A stretch of 64,000 nucleotides of DNA. Source: Planococcus kocurii (lineage in GTDB: Bacteria > Bacillota > Bacilli > Bacillales_A > Planococcaceae). Every line of letters begins with the position of its first letter. Within the stretch, counting starts at the first letter, position 1. The position numbers and the translations under genes were made by a program. Positions 31,561 to 41,026 of this stretch are shown here, piece after piece. The stretch spans positions 620,001 to 684,000 of the forward strand of contig NZ_CP013661.2 of NCBI RefSeq assembly GCF_001465835.2, read 5' to 3'. The notes below the pieces were generated by a model. That model did not search any database. It was given only the letters and a program-made list of their open reading frames with translations, and was not told the DNA's origin.

Positions 31561-32183
31561 AAAATGGCCTGCTTTCTCAGTCTTTCTACTAGCTCTGTAA
31601 TGCGTTTTTGCTTTAAGCGATAACTTACAGGATTTGCAATCAAACGTGACGTGATGTCGACAATTTTTTCGTATTCAACTAAGCCATTTTCTTTTAATGT
31701 TTTACCAGTAGAGACAATATCCACAATACGATCCGCTAAACCAATCATTGGCGCCAATTCAATCGAACCGTTTAATTCGATGATTTCGACTTGCTCGCCT
31801 TTGCCACGATAATATTGCGACGCTACTTTCGGGTACTTAGTCGCAACACGCGGAGATACTTTATTCATCGGCGTGTCCGGCATACCTGCAGTTGCGATAT
31901 AACAGCGGCTGATACCAAGATCTAATAATTCATAAACATCTCGGTCATGCTCAAGCATCACATCTTTTCCAGCAATGCCAATGTCTACAACTCCATGTTC
32001 GACATAAGCTGGAACATCCATTGGTTTGGCAAGAATAAAACGAATATTTTCATTGGGTGCTTCGACGATCAATTTTCGTGAATCATCGAGTTCTTTTGGC
32101 AAATCATAGCCTGCTTTTACTAATAATTCATAAGCTTCTTCAAATATTCTCCCTTTGGGCATGGCAATCGTTAATGCATCCAT
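31557..32183 (-). CDS. hisG: ATP phosphoribosyltransferase, short form
   Basis: First committed step of histidine synthesis, 208 residues. This is the short form that lacks the regulatory domain, with [23 protein letters not shown] and the PRPP loop [14 protein letters not shown]. It requires HisZ, encoded directly upstream and joined by a TAATG overlap. Confidence 0.97.
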   Translation of the reverse strand: MDALTIAMPKGRIFEEAYELLVKAGYDLPKELDDSRKLIVEAPNENIRFILAKPMDVPAYVEHGVVDIGIAGKDVMLEHDRDVYELLDLGISRCYIATAGMPDTPMNKVSPRVATKYPKVASQYYRGKGEQVEIIELNGSIELAPMIGLADRIVDIVSTGKTLKENGLVEYEKIVDITSRLIANPVSYRLKQKRITELVERLRKQAIL

Positions 32184-33340
32184 TACTTCACACCTTCCAA
32201 TCTTAGAACCTTGCTGAAATGTTTACTAAATTCGTCAAGAGCCATAACCGCTGGTGCAAATTGCAATGTGACTCGGGTTCCTTGCTGACGAAGATTTTGT
32301 GCTTCATCATAGGCACGCTCTTCGTGTTGTTCATCAAATAAGATTAATGTATGGTCTTGTTGTTCGGAAACAGCTGAAATCAGTTCTAGTAAACGATCTA
32401 CACGTAAACCAAAGCCGGTTGCACCAACCTCTAATCCAAATTGCTTCATTAATCCGTCATAACGTCCCCCGTTGCCAAGTGGAAACCCACTGCCCGTTGC
32501 ATACACTTCAAATACTAAGCCAGTGTAATAGGTCATATGGCTGTTAAACGACAAATCATACGTTACCGCGTCTGCTAAGCCGCTGCGCTCCAATATGGTT
32601 TTCAGCTTTTTCATATCTTCGAATAAAGAACTTTGTTTGGCGTTATGAGGATCAATCCATTGCTGCCATTCTTCTACAGTAGAAGTGGACATCAAACCAA
32701 TAAATGATTCTCGACTAGAAGCTTCTATAGGTAACTGGTGAACCAAGCTTTCAAAGCCTACACTGTTTTTGGAAACGAAAGCACTGCGAACTTGTTCAAT
32801 TTGCTGCTGATCCAAACCGAAATCCTCTAAAATCAACTGCAATAATTGGGTATGTCCAATAACAAAGCGGCTAGACTCAATATCTAGATTTTTTAAAATG
32901 GTCCATGCCAAAATAATAACTTCTGCATCTGCATATAAAGAGTCATCGCCAATCAACTCAACGCCCATCTGTTCAAACTCAGCTGGACGTCCCCCTTCAC
33001 GTTTTTGAGCGCGAAAAACATTTGAATAATAGCCAAGTCGTACCGGCATCTTTTCTTTTAGTAGCTTAGATGCAGCGACGCGTGCAATGGGTGAAGTCAT
33101 ATCTGGACGTAATACCAAGGTTTCACCTTGGCTGTCTAGTAATTTAAACAACGCATTATCAGCAATTGCTGAAATTTTACCGATGGTTTCGTAATATTCT
33201 AAAGTAGGTGTTTGCAGCAAATCATAGCCTGCCTGTTGAATAATAGACGTTCCATTTGTACGGAGTTCCGCTTTCTTTTTTGCGATAAATGGGAAATCAT
33301 CTCTCATGCCTAGTGGTTTCTCGAACATTTGTATAGTCAT
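32183..33340 (-). CDS. hisZ: ATP phosphoribosyltransferase regulatory subunit
   Basis: Histidyl-tRNA synthetase-like protein of 385 residues that activates short HisG and senses histidine. It has class II synthetase-like motifs, including [25 protein letters not shown] and the C-terminal [15 protein letters not shown], but no anticodon-binding domain. First gene of the operon; the ATG follows GGGAG. Confidence 0.95.
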   Translation of the reverse strand: MTIQMFEKPLGMRDDFPFIAKKKAELRTNGTSIIQQAGYDLLQTPTLEYYETIGKISAIADNALFKLLDSQGETLVLRPDMTSPIARVAASKLLKEKMPVRLGYYSNVFRAQKREGGRPAEFEQMGVELIGDDSLYADAEVIILAWTILKNLDIESSRFVIGHTQLLQLILEDFGLDQQQIEQVRSAFVSKNSVGFESLVHQLPIEASSRESFIGLMSTSTVEEWQQWIDPHNAKQSSLFEDMKKLKTILERSGLADAVTYDLSFNSHMTYYTGLVFEVYATGSGFPLGNGGRYDGLMKQFGLEVGATGFGLRVDRLLELISAVSEQQDHTLILFDEQHEERAYDEAQNLRQQGTRVTLQFAPAVMALDEFSKHFSKVLRLEGVK

Positions 33341-33402
33341 TTATAAAACTCCCTAATATTGGTTATTTTACTTTAGTTCGCTAATGTGATGAAGTAATAT
33401 TT

Positions 33403-33432
33403 ATTTTAGCGCACTGTTCCATCTACCGTCAA
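33403..33432 (-). promoter_or_regulatory. Promoter of the histidine operon
   Basis: TTGACG (33427-33432), an 18-bp spacer and TAAAAT (33403-33408). The leader is about 55 bases, too short for a T-box. An inverted repeat CGCTAA/TTAGCG flanks the -10 and could be an operator. Confidence 0.6.
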
Positions 33433-33443
33433 GAGATATACTC

Positions 33444-33480
33444 GAAAAAAATCCTGAAAGCAATCGTTGCTTTCAGGATT
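33444..33480 (-). terminator. Terminator of the hprK-lgt-yvoD-ppaX-yvoF operon
   Basis: AATCCTGAAAGCAA/TTGCTTTCAGGATT, 14 perfect pairs with a short loop, then TTTTT on the minus strand. The yvoF stop codon lies in the stem. Confidence 0.92.
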
Positions 33481-33985
33481 TTGCTTGGCGCTCTGCCATT
33501 TGTTCAGCTGTATAAATAATATTCATCGGATTTCCGCCGACAAAAGCTCCAGCTGGCACATCTTTATGGACGAGCGTGGCAGCGGAAACAATTGCGCCGT
33601 TTCCAATCGTGATGCCGGGCAAAATCGTAGTGTTTGCTCCAATCATGACGCGGTTTCCGATCACTACGTCGCCAAGTCGATATTCATCTATTAAATATTC
33701 ATGTGCAAGAATCGTTGTATTGTAACCGATTACGGTGTTTTCTCCAACCGTTATTTTCTCCGGAAACATAACATCCGGCATGACCATCAACGCAAAAGAT
33801 GAGTGTTTTCCAATTTTCATATGGAGAAACGTTTTATACAGCCAATTTTTCATAGGCAAAAACGGCGTATATCTAGCCGTTTGAATCACTAGGAAATTTT
33901 TGGCAACTTTCCAGAATGGCACTGTTTTGTAAATATGCCAAAGTGAATTAGGCCCTTCCACAAAATGCCGTTGTGTGTCTCTCAT
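33473..33985 (-). CDS. yvoF: Hexapeptide-repeat acetyltransferase (YvoF type)
   Basis: Left-handed beta-helix acyltransferase of 170 residues. The repeat region (about 75-150) includes ITVGENTVIGYNTTI, DVVIGNRVMIGANTTI and ITIGNGAIVSAATLV, ending with the PAGAFVGGNPMNII cap typical of maltose/galactoside-type acetyltransferases. The acceptor is unknown. It overlaps ppaX by four bases, as in Bacillus. Confidence 0.88.
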   Translation of the reverse strand: MRDTQRHFVEGPNSLWHIYKTVPFWKVAKNFLVIQTARYTPFLPMKNWLYKTFLHMKIGKHSSFALMVMPDVMFPEKITVGENTVIGYNTTILAHEYLIDEYRLGDVVIGNRVMIGANTTILPGITIGNGAIVSAATLVHKDVPAGAFVGGNPMNIIYTAEQMAERQAKS

Positions 33986-34638
33986 TTTACAGCCTCTTTA
34001 GTTAATTCCAGTAAATCACTAATATGCTGCAACATAAAGTCCGGATTAAAACTGGCTAAGAATTCTTCTCCTTTTGCAGACCACGCCACGCCCGCAGTTC
34101 GAACTCCTGCATTTTTACCACCTTCGATATCGTGGGAATTGTCACCAATCATTAAGGCTTCATCGTGAGACGCACCTAATTGCTCTAATGCCAAATGCAA
34201 GGGCTCTGGATTTGGTTTTGGGTTTGTGACATGATCCAGACCAACCAACACATCAAACACATCGTTAACGCCCATTAGCTTCAAGCCATGACGTATTGTG
34301 TCACTTCTTTTTGTCGAGACAATTGCCATTTTCATTCCTTGCGCTTTCAGTAAACGTAAGGTTTCTGCGACACCATCATATTCTTCGACTAGTTCATCGT
34401 GCAACGTACGATTGAGCGCGCGGTATTGAACAGTCAGCTCTTCCACGCGGTCCGGATCAATCGCTGCAAATGTTTGTGTTAACGATGGGCCGATAAAATC
34501 CAGTGCATCTTGACGATCAAAGCGACCAGGATAATGTTCACCAAGGACGGCTAAGAAAGTTTGAATGATTAATTCATTGGTATCGAGCAAAGTTCCGTCA
34601 AAATCGAATAATAGCGTATTTATTTTTTTTGCAGTCAT
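33982..34638 (-). CDS. ppaX: Pyrophosphatase PpaX
   Basis: HAD-superfamily pyrophosphatase of 218 residues. It has the nucleophile motif LLFDFDGTLLDTNE, motif II IVSTKRSD and motif IV MIGDNSHDIEGGKNAG. In Bacillus it removes the pyrophosphate made when HPr(Ser-P) is dephosphorylated by HprK, which explains its place in the hprK operon. Overlaps yvoD by four bases. Confidence 0.93.
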   Translation of the reverse strand: MTAKKINTLLFDFDGTLLDTNELIIQTFLAVLGEHYPGRFDRQDALDFIGPSLTQTFAAIDPDRVEELTVQYRALNRTLHDELVEEYDGVAETLRLLKAQGMKMAIVSTKRSDTIRHGLKLMGVNDVFDVLVGLDHVTNPKPNPEPLHLALEQLGASHDEALMIGDNSHDIEGGKNAGVRTAGVAWSAKGEEFLASFNPDFMLQHISDLLELTKEAVK

Positions 34639-35570
34639 GTCGAAATCACTTCCTTTTGTTTTTCTTCCGCTCTACGCCACATATAAGAAACAAAGACCGT
34701 TAGTACTAATGCCGTAACGATTCGGATTAACAATAGCGGCCAGATTGGAATACCTAATGGCATAAAAATTAATGTGTCTTCCACTACCGCGTGACAAGCA
34801 ACGAGAAAGATAAATACCAGTGTCGCATCCTTTTTACTAACGCCATCTTCTCGTACAGCTTGAATCATCACACCCGCTCCCATAGCGAGTCCGAAAACCA
34901 GTCCTGAAGCAAGTGTTAACGAAGCGTTTTTCTGAACACCCAATAAACGAGTTAAGGGTCCGAGCAGATTGGATATTTTTTGAAGGTATCGTTTATCTTT
35001 TAAAATTTGAATCATAATCATTAATGGAATAACAATCATCGCCAACTGAAGAACACCAAACGAAGCTTTTTCAAGTCCGATTAGCATCACCCCAATCCAA
35101 CTCTCAGGAACAGCTGATGCTTCAGGCGCAAAACCGTATTGCGCCATCTCGCTGCCACCTTTCCAAAAGACATTAATGATAATAGCAGATAACGCAGCTA
35201 GACCAAAGCGGACAACTAAAACGATCCACAGCTTGACGCCAACTTTTAGCGCTACGCCAGTTTCAATGAAAATATTATGTGAAAATGATAGCATGACGGC
35301 CAAGATAAAAACTTCTTTAACCGTTAAATCTAATGATAGGATGCCGGCAATTCCAGCATAAAGATTAAGCGCATTACCGAGAACCAGTGGAATTGCCGCA
35401 TCGCCGCTTAATCCAAACAAGCCCATAACGGGTGATACTAAATCGATAACAAAAGGCAAAACCGGTGTGTATTGAAGCATGGTGACGAGCAAAGTGATAG
35501 GGAAAATGATTTTCCCTAATGACCAAGTCGTTTTCAACCCTGCCTTCAAACCATTTTTCAGTGTCGACAT
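34635..35570 (-). CDS. yvoD: Nucleoside-recognition domain membrane protein (YvoD type)
   Basis: Integral membrane protein of 311 residues with about eight hydrophobic helices and the gate-like motifs GNALNLYAGIAG and FSHNIFIETGVA typical of the nucleoside-recognition (Gate) family. Function and substrate are unknown. Conserved position between lgt and ppaX. Confidence 0.8.
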   Translation of the reverse strand: MSTLKNGLKAGLKTTWSLGKIIFPITLLVTMLQYTPVLPFVIDLVSPVMGLFGLSGDAAIPLVLGNALNLYAGIAGILSLDLTVKEVFILAVMLSFSHNIFIETGVALKVGVKLWIVLVVRFGLAALSAIIINVFWKGGSEMAQYGFAPEASAVPESWIGVMLIGLEKASFGVLQLAMIVIPLMIMIQILKDKRYLQKISNLLGPLTRLLGVQKNASLTLASGLVFGLAMGAGVMIQAVREDGVSKKDATLVFIFLVACHAVVEDTLIFMPLGIPIWPLLLIRIVTALVLTVFVSYMWRRAEEKQKEVIST

Positions 35571-35589
35571 CTGATCGCTCTTTTCCTAA

Positions 35590-36402
35590 TTAGTTATCCT
35601 TATAATGAGGTGGATTTTTAATTGTGACACGACGGTATACGATGAATACAACAGCGATGACAATAGCCAATACTGACACTAGTTGTGCAGCACGAAGTTC
35701 ACCAATTACATACAGGCTATCTGTGCGCATTCCTTCGATATAGAAGCGGCCAACAGAATACCAAATCATATAGAAGAAAAACATTTCACCACGTACTAGA
35801 TTTACTTTTCGTAGTAGCAACAAAAGAATAATTCCCACTAAACTCCACATAGATTCATACAAGAAAGTTGGATGGTAATAAGCCCCGTCTATGTACATGT
35901 GATTGATGATCCAATCAGGGATAAACAGATTTTCAAGGAAAGTCCGTGACACTTCTCCGCCATGTGCTTCTTGGTTGATAAAATTACCCCAACGACCAAT
36001 GGCTTGTCCGATTAAGATACTTGGTGCTAATATATCCGCCACTTTCAGAAATGACGTATTACGCTTTTTGGTAAACAGATAAGCGACAATAACAGATGCA
36101 ATCAAGGCACCATGTATCGCAATTCCACCGTTCCAAATAGCAATAATTTGACTAGGATTGTCTTTGTAATGTTCCCACTCGAACGCTACGTAATAAATAC
36201 GTGCGCCAACAATCGCCAGCGGTACCGCCCAAATTAGTAAATCAGTTAAAAATTCAGTATGCAGTCCTCGCTTAACCATTTCACGCTGGCCTACCAAAAA
36301 GGCGATGATAATACCAACAGCGATAATAACACCGTACCATTGAACCGAAATCGGACCGAGTGAAAAAGCGGTCGGATCTATTGAAGCTAATATTGCAAAC
36401 AT
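35590..36402 (-). CDS. lgt: Prolipoprotein diacylglyceryl transferase
   Basis: Transfers diacylglycerol to the lipobox cysteine of prolipoproteins such as the SurA-N and YtkA-like lipoproteins in this window. Protein of 270 residues with seven membrane helices, the signature IGRWGNFINQEAHGG near residue 135 and the Arg in the GARIYYV segment. The start at 36402 (MFAILAS) is chosen because GGAAGG precedes it by eight bases; the upstream GTG lies in that site. Confidence 0.96.
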   Translation of the reverse strand: MFAILASIDPTAFSLGPISVQWYGVIIAVGIIIAFLVGQREMVKRGLHTEFLTDLLIWAVPLAIVGARIYYVAFEWEHYKDNPSQIIAIWNGGIAIHGALIASVIVAYLFTKKRNTSFLKVADILAPSILIGQAIGRWGNFINQEAHGGEVSRTFLENLFIPDWIINHMYIDGAYYHPTFLYESMWSLVGIILLLLLRKVNLVRGEMFFFYMIWYSVGRFYIEGMRTDSLYVIGELRAAQLVSVLAIVIAVVFIVYRRVTIKNPPHYKDN

Positions 36403-36423
36403 GTCGTGCACCTTCCCATTCGC

Positions 36424-37350
36424 TTAGTTTGTATCTTGTGCAATCACGTCATCCAGACGCTTCGAAAACTCTTCGGCGGCGTTAACGCCCATTCGTTTCA
36501 AACGATAGTTCATCGCGGCAACTTCGATAATAACCGATAAGTTACGACCTGGACGAACAGGAATTGTTAGTTTCGTCAATTGTGTATCAATAATCTTCAT
36601 TTTTTCTTCTTCTAGTCCTAATCGATCGTAGGTTTTGTCTTGATCCCAGATTTCCAAATCAATGACCAAAGAAATCCGTTTAAATGTGCGAACAGCGCTC
36701 GCACCAAATAAGGTCATGATATCGATAATACCGACTCCACGAATTTCGAGCAAATGCTCAATTAGTTTAGGTGCAGATCCTACTAATGTATTTTCACCTT
36801 CTTGATGAATTTCTACACAGTCATCGGCAACTAAGCGGTGACCTTTTTTGACAAGTTCTAAAGCTGTCTCGCTTTTACCAACACCACTTTTTCCCGTCAG
36901 CAACACTCCAACACCGTATATATCTACAAGAACGCCATGGATTGCCGTCGTAGGAGCTAACTGACTTTCTAAAAAGTTCGTCAGCAAACTCGAAAACCGA
37001 GTCGTTGACATTGGAGTCGTCATGACTGGCACATGCCGATTGCTTGAAGCAGCGATCAATTCTTCTGGAACTGGTACACCATGCGAAACAATAATTGCTG
37101 GCGTATCGTCTGTGCATAGCTTCATCATACGATCTAATCGTTCTTTAGGTGATAGCATAGAAAAAAAAGAAAGCTCGGTTTTGCCGAGCAATTGCACACG
37201 ATTTGCTGGATAATGGGTGAAATAACCGGCCATTTCCAACCCTGGTCTTGAAATATCGCTAATGGGGATATGACGGCCAATGCCTTCTTCTCCACTAATT
37301 AATTCCAAGTCGAACGTCTTCATCACTTGTTTTGTCGTTACTTGTCCCAT
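36424..37350 (-). CDS. hprK: HPr kinase/phosphorylase
   Basis: Bifunctional enzyme of 308 residues that phosphorylates Ser46 of HPr and Crh and reverses it, driving CcpA catabolite repression. It has [21 protein letters not shown] in two parts in the N-terminal domain, the P-loop [12 protein letters not shown] (about 153-164) and the capping motif [11 protein letters not shown]. The start at 37350 ([10 protein letters not shown]) matches the usual N terminus and follows GAGGA. Crh is encoded at 20495. Confidence 0.96.
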   Translation of the reverse strand: MGQVTTKQVMKTFDLELISGEEGIGRHIPISDISRPGLEMAGYFTHYPANRVQLLGKTELSFFSMLSPKERLDRMMKLCTDDTPAIIVSHGVPVPEELIAASSNRHVPVMTTPMSTTRFSSLLTNFLESQLAPTTAIHGVLVDIYGVGVLLTGKSGVGKSETALELVKKGHRLVADDCVEIHQEGENTLVGSAPKLIEHLLEIRGVGIIDIMTLFGASAVRTFKRISLVIDLEIWDQDKTYDRLGLEEEKMKIIDTQLTKLTIPVRPGRNLSVIIEVAAMNYRLKRMGVNAAEEFSKRLDDVIAQDTN

Positions 37351-37517
37351 TTGGTATTCCTCACTTCCTATCCACACATTATTTTGAATTTTCATCAAAA
37401 CAATTATTTTTATATGCGGTTTGCTTTTATTTTAACATGGAAACTATATATTTGAAGATTTTTGTCCCCTTTGTCATGTTTCCTTCCTATATAGATTGCA
37501 AAAGGAGGTCTATCCCA

Positions 37518-38066
37518 ATGAAGATTATGATTGATGCCGGACACGGCCCAGATACACCTGGAAAGCGCTCACCCGATGGCAAATTGAGAGAATTCCATTT
37601 TAACGTGGCCGTAGCAGAAGAAGTTAAAAAGCGATTGGTACTGGATGGACATATTGTCTTTTTCAGCCATCAAAATGACTTTGATGTTCCATTACACGAA
37701 CGCACGAACCTAGCAAATCGTATGAAGGCAGATGTATTCGTCTCGATTCACGCCAACGCAGTGGGGCATACATTTAACTCTACAAATGGCCTAGAAACGT
37801 TTACCTATAACCACCCTCAGCCTGCTACACACATGCTAGCATCTGCAGTCCAACAGTCACTAATACAAGTAACTGGACGAAAAAATCGCGGGATTAAACA
37901 AGCAGATTTCGCCGTACTTCGGGATACCCATATGCCAGCTATTCTGGTGGAATGCGGCTTTATGACACACAAGGAAGAAGTCGAATTACTTAAGTCAGCC
38001 GCTTACCGAAAACGCTGCGCACAAGGAATCTGTTTCGGTATCGCTTGTTTTGAAGCAAGTCGGTAA
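37518..38066 (+). CDS. N-acetylmuramoyl-L-alanine amidase (Amidase_3)
   Basis: Zinc amidase of 182 residues that cleaves the lactyl-peptide bond in peptidoglycan. Zinc ligands are in IDAGHGPDTPG (His), FNVAVAEEV (Glu) and VSIHANA (His). The catalytic Glu is in ILVECGFMTHKEE. The catalytic domain is alone: no signal peptide, SH3b or LysM domain, so how it reaches the wall is unclear. The start at 37518 follows AAAGGAGG; the longer upstream frame overlaps hprK antisense and was rejected. Divergent from hprK. Confidence 0.9.
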   Translation: MKIMIDAGHGPDTPGKRSPDGKLREFHFNVAVAEEVKKRLVLDGHIVFFSHQNDFDVPLHERTNLANRMKADVFVSIHANAVGHTFNSTNGLETFTYNHPQPATHMLASAVQQSLIQVTGRKNRGIKQADFAVLRDTHMPAILVECGFMTHKEEVELLKSAAYRKRCAQGICFGIACFEASR

Positions 38067-38095
38067 AGGGGGAACTTTACACTTATATGAAAACG

Positions 38096-38147
38096 GGGCT
38101 GTCTCAAAAGGTCATGAACTAAGACTTTTGAGTGCAGCCTCTTTTTC
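38096..38147 (+). terminator. Terminator of the amidase gene
   Basis: GGCTG-CTCAAAAG and CTTTTGAG-CAGCC form an interrupted stem followed by TCTTTTTCTT. Confidence 0.8.
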
Positions 38148-38424
38148 TTGCAACAGAACAGGCCGCTTTTCGCGGGAACAGTCTCAACCGGTTGAACCAT
38201 CTTAACCACACATTGTTTCCATTCCCATCAACCCCTTTAAAACTTTAAAAAGTGCATTTCTGTAAACTGAAAGTACAGGTCAAAGCAGCTCTTAAAGTGG
38301 CATCGATAACGCAAAATCACAATAGAAAGTGTGTTCTTCTATAAAGGAAAATTAATCATTCCCAAGAATTCACCTCTGGAACCTTGAAAAAGTAAACCGA
38401 GTTCGGAATTGTGAGGCGCGATTC
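38148..38424. other. Intergenic region, possible dispersed repeat
   Basis: No credible gene. It contains a 12-bp palindrome (TCAACCGGTTGA near 38187) next to the amidase terminator and has the character of a dispersed non-coding repeat. This cannot be tested within one window. Confidence 0.35.
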
Positions 38425-38470
38425 AAAAAAACAGACAGAGAAAAAGATACTTTTTCTCTGTCTGTTTTAT
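38425..38470. terminator. Orphan long terminator hairpin
   Basis: AAAACAGACAGAGAAAAAG pairs perfectly with its complement (19 bp) around ATA, with A and T tracts on the sides. No gene ends at it on either strand. Confidence 0.75.
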
Positions 38471-38547
38471 TTTAAACACTTATGGGACACTCCCTTTTTT
38501 ATAATTGCATATAAATTCTGCTAAACTAGAGATAAAGAGGTGACAAC

Positions 38548-40494
38548 ATGAACAAAACGATTGGAATTCTTGCGCATGTCGATGCCGGTAAGACTACTTT
38601 TTCAGAACAACTGTTATATCATACGAAAAGTATTCGGCAGCGCGGGCGAGTCGACCACCAAAATGCTTTTCTCGATAGCCACACCATTGAAAAAACCCGA
38701 GGCATAACAATTTTTGCTGATCAGGCAACCTTTACACTAAATGATTCTACTTATTTTCTTATTGACACACCTGGTCATGTTGATTTTTCTCCAGAAATGG
38801 AGCGTTCGATTCAAGTAATGGATTACGCCGTTATTATCATTAGTGCAGTTGATGGCATTGAAGGGCATACTGAAACCGTTTGGCAGCTTCTTCAAAAACA
38901 TAAGATTCCGGTCTTTTTCTTCGTTAATAAAACAGATCGCGAAGGAGCAGATGCCGTTCAAGTTTTAGCAGACATTCGTTTGAATTTTTCCGAAGATGTC
39001 TGTGACCTAACAAATAACTTTCACAATGGTGAGTTGAGCGAAAGTCTCATTGAATTTATTGCTGAACGAGACGAAGAATTGCTGATGCAGTATGTCGAGA
39101 CTGGTTTTGATAAAAAAACCTGGATAGAGGCTTTTCAGCGGTTGATTGCAGCTAACCAGATTTTCCCTTGTGCTAGTGGCTCTGCTTTACAAGATATCGG
39201 CATCTTAGATTTCCTGCTCCAACTTGATCAATTAACGACTAGTGCTTATTCAGAAGATCAAGCATTTGGTGCACGAATTTATAAAATTCGGCACGATGAC
39301 AATGGCAATCGAATCTGTTTTTTAAAAGCGTTTAGCGGGACTTTACAGGTTCGTGATAAACTCGTTTATGGTCCTAATCAGCTTGAAGAAAAAGTGACGC
39401 AAATCCGCAATTATAATGGCAACAAATTTAAACTGGTTGAACAAGCAAGGGCAGGCGAACTTTTTGCGATAGCGGGATTGACAGAGGCTATGGTCGGTGA
39501 TGTCATTGGGAATTATGCTACTGACAACCAATCTGAAGTAGTGCCAACATTGAAATCAATTGTCCTTTTTGATGCGTCTCTCCCTGCAAAAGAAGTACTA
39601 TCAAGTTTCCAAATTCTCGGTGCTGAAGACCCTTCTTTGTCGGTTTTTTGGAACGAGTATTTCCAGCATATCCAAATTCAAGTAATGGGCATTATTCAAT
39701 TAGAAGTTCTCGAACAAGTAGTTCTAGAACGGTTTGGCCACCACGTCCAGTTTGGGGAACCTGAAATTCTCTATAAAGAAACGATTAGCATACCCGTGAT
39801 GGGCTATGGCCATTTTGAACCTCTTCGCCATTACGCTGAAGTTCATTTGAAGCTAGAGCCGGGTGAGCGTGGCAGCGGCTTACAGGTAGACAACGTCTGC
39901 CATGCTCACGCTTTATCTGTCGGAAATCAGAACCTCATCTTGCATCACCTTAACGAGCGCGACCATCATGGCTTACTAACTGGTTCTCCTTTGACCGATG
40001 TTAAAGCAACGCTTGTAACTGGACGCGGTCACAACGAGCACACCTCTGGCGGTGATTTCCGGGAAGCAACTTTTCGAGCGCTTCGTCAAGGACTTGAACA
40101 AGCACAAAACCGTCTACTTGAACCCATGTACCGTTTTAAAATCAAAGTAAGTTTAGAGCAAATGGGAAAAGTATTATCGGATGTTCAGCAAGCACATGGT
40201 AGTTTTAATACTCCTGAAACCATTGGTAGCAAAACGATCATCGAAGGTCGTGTACCCGTAGCGACATTTATGAAATACAGCACAGAATTTGCTGCACTTA
40301 CCCACGGCAAAGGCGCACTCAGTTTACTATTTGATGGTTATGACTTCTGCCATAATGAAGAACAAGTAATCAACCGGATTGGCTATGAAAAAAACACTGA
40401 TCCTCTTTATACATCCACTTCTATTTTTTGCGCAAAAGGCAAAGGTTATAAAGTTTCTTGGGACGAAGCAGAAAAAGCGATGCATTGTTTGTGA
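38548..40494 (+). CDS. TetM/EF-G-family translation GTPase
   Basis: GTPase of 648 residues with the architecture of ribosomal protection proteins. G motifs: AHVDAGKTT (10-18), RGIT, DTPGH, NKTD and SGSA. Domain IV includes the EPLRHYAEVHLKLEPGERGSG segment. The domain IV loop that in TetM carries the tetracycline-displacing YSPVS aligns here to HNEHTSGGDF, so tetracycline resistance is doubtful; the protein is more likely a housekeeping or stress translation factor. It ends with a distinctive FCAKGKGYKVSWDEAEKAM tail. Its ATG follows GAGGTGA. A DUF1801 gene follows after 29 bases. Confidence 0.8.
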   Translation: MNKTIGILAHVDAGKTTFSEQLLYHTKSIRQRGRVDHQNAFLDSHTIEKTRGITIFADQATFTLNDSTYFLIDTPGHVDFSPEMERSIQVMDYAVIIISAVDGIEGHTETVWQLLQKHKIPVFFFVNKTDREGADAVQVLADIRLNFSEDVCDLTNNFHNGELSESLIEFIAERDEELLMQYVETGFDKKTWIEAFQRLIAANQIFPCASGSALQDIGILDFLLQLDQLTTSAYSEDQAFGARIYKIRHDDNGNRICFLKAFSGTLQVRDKLVYGPNQLEEKVTQIRNYNGNKFKLVEQARAGELFAIAGLTEAMVGDVIGNYATDNQSEVVPTLKSIVLFDASLPAKEVLSSFQILGAEDPSLSVFWNEYFQHIQIQVMGIIQLEVLEQVVLERFGHHVQFGEPEILYKETISIPVMGYGHFEPLRHYAEVHLKLEPGERGSGLQVDNVCHAHALSVGNQNLILHHLNERDHHGLLTGSPLTDVKATLVTGRGHNEHTSGGDFREATFRALRQGLEQAQNRLLEPMYRFKIKVSLEQMGKVLSDVQQAHGSFNTPETIGSKTIIEGRVPVATFMKYSTEFAALTHGKGALSLLFDGYDFCHNEEQVINRIGYEKNTDPLYTSTSIFCAKGKGYKVSWDEAEKAMHCL

Positions 40495-40523
40495 AACCTA
40501 TCTGCATGAAGGAGGAATGGGCT

Positions 40524-40949
40524 ATGTACGAACAAAAAACAAAAGAAACCGATGCCGACGTTATTGAATTTATCGAATCTGTCGATCATCCAAAAAAACG
40601 TCAAGATGCTTATAAGTTACTGGAACTATTTGAAAAGGCGAGCGGTCACTCCGCAAAAATGTGGGGCCCCAGTATTATTGGCTTTGGCTCTTACCATTAT
40701 GTTTATAAAACCGGACACGAAGGCGATGCGCCACTTGTCGGTTTTTCTCCACGCAAAGCGAAGATTAGTTTGTATTTTGCAACTGGTGATGAAAATCGCG
40801 GTCCTCTACTCGAGAAATTCGGCAAGCATACAAGTGGAAAAGCCTGTATTTATATTAATAAAACCGAAGACATCGACCTTGATGTCCTTCAGCAATTGAT
40901 CCAACAATCCATCAGCTTTCTTCAAAGTTTGTATCCACCTCTAAAATAA
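40524..40949 (+). CDS. DUF1801 (YdhG-like) protein
   Basis: Protein of 141 residues. The motifs MWGPSIIGFGSYHYVY and FSPRKAKISLYF, and the closing KACIYINKTEDID segment, identify the DUF1801/YdhG family, a compact alpha/beta fold of unknown function. The ATG follows GAAGGAGGAATGGGCT. Probably cotranscribed with the GTPase and ended by a shared bidirectional terminator. Confidence 0.85.
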   Translation: MYEQKTKETDADVIEFIESVDHPKKRQDAYKLLELFEKASGHSAKMWGPSIIGFGSYHYVYKTGHEGDAPLVGFSPRKAKISLYFATGDENRGPLLEKFGKHTSGKACIYINKTEDIDLDVLQQLIQQSISFLQSLYPPLK

Positions 40950-40976
40950 CAATGTAGTTTCGTCACCTAAAATCGT

Positions 40977-41013
40977 TAAAAAGCCGGCACAGGAAATCTG
41001 TGCCGGCTTTTTG
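40977..41013. terminator. Bidirectional terminator between DUF1801 and yvlB genes
   Basis: AAAAGCCGGCACAG/CTGTGCCGGCTTTT, 14 perfect pairs with a five-base loop. Confidence 0.92.
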
Positions 41014-41026
41014 TTTTATCTATTAT

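Noticed and set aside
33341-33430. T-box riboswitch for the histidine operon
   Set aside because: The leader is only about 55 bases and no T-box sequence is seen.
37332-37517. 62-codon N-terminal extension of the amidase
   Set aside because: It overlaps hprK antisense. The ATG at 37518 has AAAGGAGG and gives the standard N terminus.
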